From positions 1 through 11,228 of the forward strand of contig DASZZX010000080.1 of the NCBI GenBank assembly GCA_036260415.1: a DNA stretch of 11,228 nt, given 5' to 3'. The position numbers were made by a program, and so were the translations under genes. This DNA is from DASZZX01 sp036260415. Its GTDB lineage: Bacteria; Actinomycetota; Nitriliruptoria; Nitriliruptorales; JAHWKO01. The notes beneath the pieces were generated by a model. The model was given only the letters and a program-made list of their open reading frames with translations. It made no database searches and was not told the DNA's origin. This document shows positions 6,361-11,228 of this stretch, one piece after another. How positions within the stretch are numbered: position 1 is the first letter of the stretch; each line of letters starts with the position of its first letter.

Positions 6361-8154
6361 GTGTCCAGGAAGGATGGCTACGCCTCCCTGGGGGACTACG
6401 CCGCGATCGGTGACGGACGCACCGTCGCGCTGGTCGCGCGGGACGGGACGATCGACTGGCTGCCGCTACCGGACCTCGACTCCCCGGCCGTGTTCGCCGG
6501 CTGTCTCGACGTGGAGCAGGGCGGCCGCTGGGAGCTCCGACCCGACGTGCCCTTCACCGTGCAACGGCGCTATCTCCCCGACACGAACGTGCTCGAGACG
6601 ACGTTCTGGGCGAGCACCGGCATCGTCCGTGTCACCGACGCGGTGACGCTCACCGATGGCCCGCTCGCCCCGCAGCGTGAGGTGGCGCGCAGGATCGAGG
6701 GTTTGGCCGGTCGGGTCCCGCTGCGGTGGCACGTCGAGCCGCGCTTCCGGTTCGGCGCCGCCCGAGGACGCGTCGAGCGCCGTCGTGGCATCCCCGTCGT
6801 GACGTCCGGAGGTGACGCCCTCGCCGTCATGTCGTTCGGCGCTGGCCAGGCGACCTGCCGTGACGGCGTCGTCAGCGGGCGCACCGAGGTCGCCACGGGA
6901 CAGCGCGGGCTCCTCGTGCTCGCCGCCGCCCATGCCGAGCCGTTGGTCCTACCCACCCGCGACCAGGTCGAAGGGCGCATCGAGCGGACGTGCACCGCCT
7001 GGCGACGCTGGGCGGACGGTCGCCGCTACGAGGGGCCGTGGCGCGACTCCGTCAGCCGCAGCGTCCTGGCCCTGCGGTTGCTGGTGCACGCTCCCTCCGG
7101 CGCGGTTGCCGCCGCCGCCACGACGTCCTTGCCGGAGGAGATCGGCGGCATGCGCAACTGGGACTACCGCTTCTCCTGGGTCCGGGATGCGGCCTTCACC
7201 CTGGAAGCGTTCCTACGGCTCGGCTTCGACTCCGAGGCGACCGCGTACCTGTGGTGGCTGATGCACGCCTCGCAGCTGACGCACCCCAACCTGCAGGTCC
7301 TGTACCGGCTCGACGGTGGTGCCCACGCTCAGGAGCGCACGCTGCCGCTGGCCGGCTACCGGGGCTCGAGCCCGGTCCGCGTCGGCAACGGCGCTGCTGG
7401 ACAGCTGCAGCTCGACAGCTACGGCGCCCTGCTGCAGGCGGTGTGGCAGTACACGCAGGCCGGCGGGCGGCTCGACCGGGACATCGCGCGGCGCGTGGCA
7501 AGGCTCGCGGATCACGTCAGCGAGGTCTGGAGCAGGCCCGACGCCGGGATCTGGGAGGTGCGCAGCGACCCTCTTCACTTCACCCAATCGAAGATGATGT
7601 GCTGGGTCGCGCTGGATCGAGCTGCCCGCCTCGCCTCCGGCGGGCTGATCCCCCAGGGCCACGCGGCGCGCTGGCGGCGGGAGGCCGACCACATCCGCGG
7701 TTTCGTCGCGGAGCACTGCTTCTCCCCGCGACGGGGCTGCTACGTGCGTTCCGCTGGCAGCGACGAGGCCGACGCCAGCCTCCTCCTCGGGGTCCTGTAC
7801 GGCTACGACGATCCCATGGACCCGCGTCTCCGAGCCACCGTCGACGCGGTCGAGCGTGAGCTCGCGGACGGACCGTTCGTGCACCGCTACCGCGGCGTGG
7901 ACGGGGTCGCTGGAGGCGAGGGGGCGTTCGTCGCCTGCTCGTTCTGGCTGGTCGAGGCACTCGCGCGCACCGGCCGCCTCGTACGGGCCGCCGAGCTGAT
8001 GGACGAACTGGTGGCCGTGGGCAACGACGTCGGTCTGTACAGCGAGGAGATCGACCCCGCCACCGGCGAGTTCCTCGGCAACCTCCCACAGGCCCTCAGC
8101 CACCTCGCGCTCATCAGCGCCGCGGGGGCGCTGTCGAGGGGCGCGGAGAGGTGA
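6361..8154 (+). CDS. Glycoside hydrolase family 15 protein (trehalase/glucoamylase-like)
   Basis: This 597-residue protein is read from GTG 6361 (VSRKDGYASLGDYAAIGDG). The N-terminal domain carries ALVARDGTIDWLPLPDLDSP, the hallmark opening of bacterial GH15 proteins, followed by a beta-rich domain. The catalytic (alpha/alpha)6 barrel has LPEEIGGMRNWDYRFSWVRD, which includes the conserved substrate-binding and acid region, then GGEGAFVACSFWLVEAL and the closing LYSEEIDPATGEFLGNLPQA, where the family's second catalytic Glu lies. Bacterial GH15 enzymes hydrolyse trehalose or alpha-glucosidic oligosaccharides by inversion; mycobacterial members are trehalases. Which substrate is used here cannot be told from sequence. 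No signal peptide is visible, so it should be cytoplasmic. The start is uncertain: no clear ribosome site precedes 6361, and in-frame GTGs at 6100 and 6109 would lengthen it. It overlaps the next gene by four bases (GTGA) and is governed by the palindromic promoter at 6025-6084. Confidence 0.9.
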   Translation: MSRKDGYASLGDYAAIGDGRTVALVARDGTIDWLPLPDLDSPAVFAGCLDVEQGGRWELRPDVPFTVQRRYLPDTNVLETTFWASTGIVRVTDAVTLTDGPLAPQREVARRIEGLAGRVPLRWHVEPRFRFGAARGRVERRRGIPVVTSGGDALAVMSFGAGQATCRDGVVSGRTEVATGQRGLLVLAAAHAEPLVLPTRDQVEGRIERTCTAWRRWADGRRYEGPWRDSVSRSVLALRLLVHAPSGAVAAAATTSLPEEIGGMRNWDYRFSWVRDAAFTLEAFLRLGFDSEATAYLWWLMHASQLTHPNLQVLYRLDGGAHAQERTLPLAGYRGSSPVRVGNGAAGQLQLDSYGALLQAVWQYTQAGGRLDRDIARRVARLADHVSEVWSRPDAGIWEVRSDPLHFTQSKMMCWVALDRAARLASGGLIPQGHAARWRREADHIRGFVAEHCFSPRRGCYVRSAGSDEADASLLLGVLYGYDDPMDPRLRATVDAVERELADGPFVHRYRGVDGVAGGEGAFVACSFWLVEALARTGRLVRAAELMDELVAVGNDVGLYSEEIDPATGEFLGNLPQALSHLALISAAGALSRGAER

Positions 8155-8633
8155 GCATCGGAGCCGCCGTCGCCGGCGGGTTCGCAGGCACGCTGGTCCT
8201 CACGACCGTGCTGCGCGCGGCCAGCGAGCTGCACCTGACCCGCATGGACCTGCCGTTCCTCCTCGGCACGGCCTTCACCGACGACCGCGTCCGGGCGAAG
8301 GCGCTCGGGTACGTGCTGCACTTCGCCGCCGGGCAGTTCTTCGCCCTGATCTACGCCGCACTGTTCGTCGCACTGGGGCGGAGCGGCTGGTGGCTGGGGG
8401 CGCTGTTCGGCTTCGCCCACGCGTCGTTTGCCGGTACGGCACTGGTCAACGTGCTGCTGCCTCTGGTCCATCCGCGCATGGGTACGCCGATGACCGACGC
8501 GAGGTCGGTCGCACTGCTCGAGCCTCCTGGCTTCTTCATGCGCAACTACGGGCTCCGCACGCCGCTGGTCGGTGTGGTCGCCCACCTCGCGTACGGGGGG
8601 ATCGTCGGCCGCTTCGTCTCGCTCGCCGGGTGA
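8151..8633 (+). CDS. Small integral membrane protein, unknown function
   Basis: This 160-residue protein starts at GTG 8151, which overlaps the GH15 stop in GTGA, so the two are translationally coupled. About four hydrophobic segments can be seen: residues 3-22 (after MSIGAAVAGG), about 50-72 (HFAAGQFFALIYAALFVALG), about 78-100 (WWLGALFGFAHASFAG onward) and about 136-157. Between the third and fourth is a polar loop with HPRMGTPMTDA and PPGFFMRNYG. I do not recognise a named family. His residues in segments two to four (LHFAAGQ, FAHASF, VAHLAYGG) line up in a repeated small-residue-His pattern that may be structural or bind a ligand. Its tight coupling to GH15 suggests a role in the same process, such as uptake, export or sensing, but this is inference. 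Confidence 0.8.
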   Translation: MSIGAAVAGGFAGTLVLTTVLRAASELHLTRMDLPFLLGTAFTDDRVRAKALGYVLHFAAGQFFALIYAALFVALGRSGWWLGALFGFAHASFAGTALVNVLLPLVHPRMGTPMTDARSVALLEPPGFFMRNYGLRTPLVGVVAHLAYGGIVGRFVSLAG

Positions 8634-8673
8634 CGACCGTCGCGCCAGGCTCGGCACGAGCGCTCGTCGGAGC

Positions 8674-8694
8674 GGCAGGTGGTCATCCACTGCC
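8674..8694. terminator. Hairpin at the junction of convergent genes
   Basis: The sequence ggcaggtgg (8674-8682) can pair with ccactgcc (8687-8694) with one bulged base and a four-base loop. It overlaps the MerR stop and lies 40 bases past the membrane-protein stop, between convergent genes, where a bidirectional terminator would be expected. There is no T tract, so this is weak. Confidence 0.25.
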
Positions 8695-9444
8695 CACGGC
8701 GCGGTCGGCGTTGGCGCGGATCGCCTCGCGCACCCATCCGGTGAGCCCCTCGGCCAGCCCCTCGTAGGTCGCCGTGAACCGCGGATCGGCCACGTACATC
8801 TCACCGAGTCCCACGTGCATCTCGTGCGAGCACTCGTAGAACCGCGCGCTGATCTGTCGCCGGTGGGCCTCGACCGCATCCATCGCGGCATCGCTGTCGG
8901 GCGCCGCGCCTAACCGGTAGGCGTCGAGGATCCGCGCCATGATGGCGGCGGACTCCGCCTTGACGTCCTCCCAGTCCTGCACGGTGTAGCGGGCCGTCCG
9001 GTCGCGACTCTCCGCCCAGGCGTCGGTGTCGCCCCACCGCTGCTCCGCTTCCTCCCGGAACTCCCGCTGGTCGTCGCCGAACACCGCGAACATCGCCTCG
9101 TCCGACATGGTGCGTCCTCTCTCGTGGGTCTGCAGTGCAGCGTCGACGGCGGCGATCATGCGCTCGAGCCGGTGGGCCTGCGCCTCCAGGAGCTTCCGCT
9201 GCTCGCGGAGCGCCTGACCCCGATCGAAGTCCGCGTCGGCCATGACGGCTCGGATGTCGTCGAGCGGGAAACCGAGCTCCCGGTAGAACAGCACGGTCTG
9301 GAGCCGCTGCAGATCCGACCCGTCGTACAGCCGGTAACCCGCCTCGGTCCGCCCGCTCGGGCGCACCAGTCCGATCTCGTCGTAGTGGTGGAGCGTCCGG
9401 ACCGTGACGTTGGCGAGCTTCGCCACCTCGCCGATGGTGCGCAT
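8683..9444 (-). CDS. MerR-family regulator with TipAS-type drug-binding domain
   Basis: This 253-residue protein starts at ATG 9444, with GGAGG nine bases upstream; an in-frame extension to 9540 would cross the promoter. Residues 1-70 are a MerR winged helix (TIGEVAKLANVTVRTLHHYD, then GLVRPSGRTEAGYRLY, and DLQRLQTVLFYRELGFPLDD). Residues about 75-110 form the dimerisation coiled coil. Residues about 115-250 match the TipAS domain: EAEQRWGDTDAWAESRDRT, the IMARILDAYRLG helix, FYECSHEMHVGLGEMYVADP and FTATYEGLAEGLTGWVREAI. TipAS domains in TipA/Mta-like proteins bind thiopeptides or other bulky hydrophobic compounds and switch on the promoter by DNA distortion. No efflux pump gene lies beside it; upstream on the same strand are a DUF1761-like membrane gene and an SRPBCC gene. 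An operator in its own promoter (9501-9531) indicates autoregulation. The inducer is unknown. Confidence 0.92.
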   Translation of the reverse strand: MRTIGEVAKLANVTVRTLHHYDEIGLVRPSGRTEAGYRLYDGSDLQRLQTVLFYRELGFPLDDIRAVMADADFDRGQALREQRKLLEAQAHRLERMIAAVDAALQTHERGRTMSDEAMFAVFGDDQREFREEAEQRWGDTDAWAESRDRTARYTVQDWEDVKAESAAIMARILDAYRLGAAPDSDAAMDAVEAHRRQISARFYECSHEMHVGLGEMYVADPRFTATYEGLAEGLTGWVREAIRANADRAVGSG

Positions 9445-9500
9445 GGCCGCCCACCTCCGTCCCGGCTGGCTGCTCTCGCTGTCCTCCAGCGACCTCCCTG

Positions 9501-9531
9501 AGGATGGGCCCTGACGCGACGTCAGGGTCAA
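9501..9531 (-). promoter_or_regulatory. MerR-type promoter/operator of the TipA-like regulator
   Basis: On the minus strand, TTGACC (rc of 9526-9531) and CATCCT (rc of 9501-9506) are separated by 19 bases, the over-long spacing typical of MerR-controlled promoters. The spacer contains the dyad CCCTGACG-tcg-CGTCAGGG (9509-9527), with perfect 8-bp arms. Sites of the form GACCCTnACGTnGCGT are known for Mta/TipA-like regulators. The site is about 57 bases upstream of the start codon at 9444, so it most likely drives and autoregulates this gene. Confidence 0.85.
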
Positions 9532-9676
9532 GGCTCGCACGACCAGCCGCCGATCCGCGCGGACGCGCTCGGGTCCTCCAGAAGGATACGGACGCGCCGC
9601 CAGAGGTCCATGGTGGGCCTCAGGTCCGGGCCGCGCCGGCGTCCCCGACGGCGTCCCCCAACGATCACCTTTTGCG

Positions 9677-10069
9677 CTAGCGCCAGAGGCTCACGATCAC
9701 GGTGATAGTGAGGAGTTTCACCAGCCAGTCGCCGCCGTGGATCGCGGCCAGCCCTGGCTGGACCTTCTCGTGGAGGACGGAGCCGGTCAGCGGGATCATC
9801 GGGAACCCGACCCACAGGGACAGTGCGAGCAGCACCGCGCCGGTCCCAGTCTTGATGCCGACCGCGGCAGCGAGGCCGGCGACGACGACAGCCACGACCA
9901 GGCTGCGGACGAGCTCGACCGGCATGAGCCAGGACGGCGGTCGTGGGGACTCGGCGGCTGCGCTGCCCCATCGCTCGAGCTGGGTGCCGAACGCGACGTA
10001 GTAGGTGAAGGAGGCGACGAGCGCCGCGACCGCGGCCACCGCGACCGCCAGGTCGTTCACGTCCCGCAT
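9677..10069 (-). CDS. DUF1761-like membrane protein
   Basis: This 130-residue protein starts at ATG 10069, with GAGGAG seven bases upstream, a strong site. It has four hydrophobic segments: residues about 5-27 (LAVAVAAVAALVASFTYYVAFG), about 51-69 (VRSLVVAVVVAGLAAAVG), about 76-95 (VLLALSLWVGFPMIPLTG) and about 113-129 (LLTITVIVSLW). The Tyr-Tyr-Val-Ala-Phe-Gly after the first helix, the WVGFP in the third and the ending Trp-Arg fit the DUF1761 family of small bacterial membrane proteins, whose function is unknown. It starts 28 bases after the SRPBCC copy 2 stop on the same strand, so the two are probably cotranscribed. The TipA-like regulator follows 232 bases further on with its own promoter. 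Confidence 0.75.
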   Translation of the reverse strand: MRDVNDLAVAVAAVAALVASFTYYVAFGTQLERWGSAAAESPRPPSWLMPVELVRSLVVAVVVAGLAAAVGIKTGTGAVLLALSLWVGFPMIPLTGSVLHEKVQPGLAAIHGGDWLVKLLTITVIVSLWR

Positions 10070-10097
10070 GGGTGTTCTCCTCGCTCTGCCGTTGCCG

Positions 10098-10640
10098 CTA
10101 GGTCTCCAGGACGGTCTTGAGTGCGGCCAGGCGGCTGTGCCACCAGGCCTTGGTCCGTGCTGCGGTCTCCGCGTCGGGCAGCCGTTGGTGCTCGATCGAC
10201 ACCTGGCTCCTGTCCTGTCCCGTCTGCACGAAGGTCGCGGCGACGCATGTCCCGTCGGTGCCCCAGTCGAAGCGCGCGGACCGTCCGGGACGCGAGTTGC
10301 GTACGCGCATCACAGCGTCGGGCAGCCAGCTCTGCCGTGCGGCTGGTTCGATGAACGCCTCGTAGAGGCGATCGACCGGGACGGCGATCGTCTTGCTCGC
10401 GGTCACCGTGAACGTGCCGTCCCGTCGGACGCCGGGTGCCCGCAGGCCACGGTCCTGCTCGTACTCCACGGTCAGCTTCTGCGCCCATCAGGCGCTGAGA
10501 CCGTGTTCACCGGTCAGCCAGTCGCTGATCTCCCGGTACGCGCGCCTGGGAGCGCCCCACGCGTCCAGCAGCGCGAACCACTGCTCACGGTCGCGGCCGG
10601 TGCCGGCCCGGACGCCAGAACCCACATCGTCATCGTGCAT
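10098..10640 (-). pseudogene. SRPBCC-family protein, copy 2, interrupted by an in-frame TGA
   Basis: The gene starts at ATG 10640 (MHDDDVGSGVRAG), behind a GGGGG five bases upstream. The N-terminal helical module reads EQWFALLDAWGAPRRAYREI then SDWLTGEHGLSA, and is stopped by TGA at 10488-10490. The same frame goes straight on as WAQKLTVEYEQDRGLRAPG, then RRDGTFTVTASKTIAVPVDR, SWLPDA, and the SRPBCC C-terminal helix AWWHSRLAALKTVLET to the stop at 10098. TGA thus replaces the first Trp of the family's Trp-Trp pair (TGG to TGA, one substitution). Otherwise the 180-residue frame is undamaged. It is a paralogue of the gene at 3814-4448, sharing WL-x-x-EHG, WAQ-x-x-TV, DGTFT and the W-x-x-x-L-x-A-L helix. 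SRPBCC folds bind hydrophobic ligands; its target is unknown. The DUF1761 gene follows 28 bases downstream. It could be a recent pseudogene, a sequence error or, less likely, a read-through gene. Confidence 0.8.
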
Positions 10641-10957
10641 GGAGCCCCCTGGTCTCGGGTCCCTACGAGGTGGACCGTTGCCGCTCCCGGAACTCATCGG
10701 CGTTCACGAGCCAACGGCCTGCCGGCCGCCGCCGTCGGTTCAGCGGGCCACCTGGCGTAGCGCTCATGGCCTCGATGACCTACTGCCCCTCGTCCCGATG
10801 GGCGGCGACAGCAGTGGTTGTCACGGCGCGAGCCCGTTCGGTCATTGCGGCCTCTCCGATCAAGCGAGACGTTGTGAGTCTCGTCGTGAGGCGACGGTGG
10901 CGGGGCGCTCCTCCGAGGTCAGACGCGCCGTGGCCGCTGCGGACATGGGGGACTCAC
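10641..10957. other. Divergent intergenic region, no convincing gene
   Basis: This stretch lies between the minus-strand SRPBCC copy 2 and the plus-strand small protein. Open frames on the plus strand are Arg/Ser/Pro-rich and unlike proteins. On the minus strand there are two tiny frames with real stops, one of 34 codons (10663-10767, MSATPGGPLNRRRRPAG start) with a GAGG too close to its ATG; neither is convincing. A 6-bp hairpin CGAGAC/GTCTCG lies at 10865-10883 ahead of the small gene. No clear promoter boxes were found. Confidence 0.5.
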
Positions 10958-11218
10958 ATGCCGACCGCACGTCAACGGGCGACGCACCGACTCGTCCAGA
11001 CCATCCGCCAGCACCGTCACCCGAGTCACCAGCTCCTGGACCGGCTCGAGGGGAGCCTTCGCACTCGCGAGGATCTCGACGCGTACTCGCTGATCCTCTT
11101 CGAGCTCACAGGGGGCCAGCGTTACCCGAGCCTGCGGGTGCTGGACCGCCTCGACCGGTGCGCGCTGGCCCACGAGCTGTCCGCACCACGTGAGGACGAC
11201 GACAAGGATGACGCATGA
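10958..11218 (+). CDS. Small helical protein with an internal repeat, unknown function
   Basis: This 86-residue protein starts at ATG 10958, with GGGGGA six bases upstream. The frame is open further back, but the upstream part is low-information and the ribosome site decides the start. It opens basic and helical (MPTARQRATHRLVQTIRQH), and has two copies of one motif: HPSHQLLDRLE at residues 21-31 and YPSLRVLDRLD at 56-66, 35 residues apart, joined by an acidic helix (TREDLDAYSLILFEL). The tail is strongly acidic (REDDDKDDA). No signal peptide or membrane segment is seen. I recognise no named family. The stop overlaps the next ATG (ATGA at 11215-11218), which implies an operon and possible joint action with the next gene. 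It may be a small two-unit adaptor or antitoxin-like protein, but nothing in the sequence proves this. Confidence 0.7.
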   Translation: MPTARQRATHRLVQTIRQHRHPSHQLLDRLEGSLRTREDLDAYSLILFELTGGQRYPSLRVLDRLDRCALAHELSAPREDDDKDDA

Positions 11219-11228
11219 GCACGACCGC
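11215..11228 (+). CDS. Start of a further gene, cut by the window edge
   Basis: ATG at 11215 overlaps the stop of the small protein in ATGA, the usual arrangement of coupled operon genes. A GAGGACG-rich stretch about 20 bases earlier could help initiation. Only four codons (M-S-T-T) are visible, so no product can be given. Confidence 0.45.

Noticed and set aside
8656..8667. 12-bp perfect palindrome ACGAGCGCTCGT between convergent genes
   Set aside because: It has no loop for a hairpin, lies at no promoter and is short enough to arise by chance in GC-rich DNA.
10663..10767. 34-residue minus-strand mini-ORF upstream of SRPBCC copy 2
   Set aside because: Its GAGG is only two bases from the ATG, the product is Arg-rich and nothing supports translation.
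1..11228. CRISPR array, intact insertion sequence, tRNA or rRNA genes
   Set aside because: No regularly spaced repeats, transposase frames with terminal inverted repeats, or RNA gene cores were seen by eye.

Overview
The window is very GC-rich, with strong G/C bias at third codon positions and many GTG starts. The protein families it carries are typical of actinobacteria: a remnant of a DUF222/HNH-type nuclease, a cyclase-STAND ATPase regulator, a TipAS-type MerR regulator and a GH15 trehalase/glucoamylase-like enzyme. I read it as chromosomal DNA of an actinobacterium, probably not one of the model genera; the species cannot be named from sequence alone. Nothing looks like a phage, an intact transposon, a CRISPR array or an rRNA/tRNA gene.

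Layout. 1-423 (minus): start of a secreted lipoprotein with a DUF4015-like putative glycosidase domain, cut by the window edge. 799-1000 (minus): decayed tail of an HNH nuclease. 1084-3752 (plus): an 889-residue class III cyclase / STAND ATPase / helical-repeat regulator, interrupted by a one-base loss inside its Walker A motif. 3814-4448 (minus): SRPBCC-type protein with a one-base frameshift. 4846-5955 (plus): AlkC-type DNA glycosylase with its C-terminal Ig-like domain. 6021-6095: a conspicuous AT-rich island with a sigma70-like promoter buried in a long imperfect palindrome, followed by an unexplained leader and a two-gene operon, a GH15 glycosidase (6361-8154) and a small membrane protein (8151-8633). 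8683-9444 (minus): TipA-like MerR regulator with a textbook MerR operator in its own promoter. 9677-10069 (minus): DUF1761-like membrane protein. 10098-10640 (minus): a second SRPBCC paralogue, interrupted by an in-frame stop. 10958-11218 (plus): an 86-residue protein with an internal repeat, overlapping by four bases the start of a gene that runs out of the window.

The window does not form one pathway. It is a set of short independent units: signalling (cyclase-ATPase), alkylation repair (alkC), disaccharide/oligosaccharide turnover (GH15 plus membrane partner), and a minus-strand cluster of SRPBCC, DUF1761 and a drug-sensing MerR protein. Two things stand out. The first is the palindromic AT-rich promoter, which implies a specific repressor for the GH15 operon. 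The second is that both SRPBCC paralogues are interrupted at the same codon, the first Trp of a conserved Trp-Trp pair. Several of the interruptions are one-base losses in G/C runs, so sequencing error must be excluded before any gene is declared dead. No convincing new multi-gene system was found.
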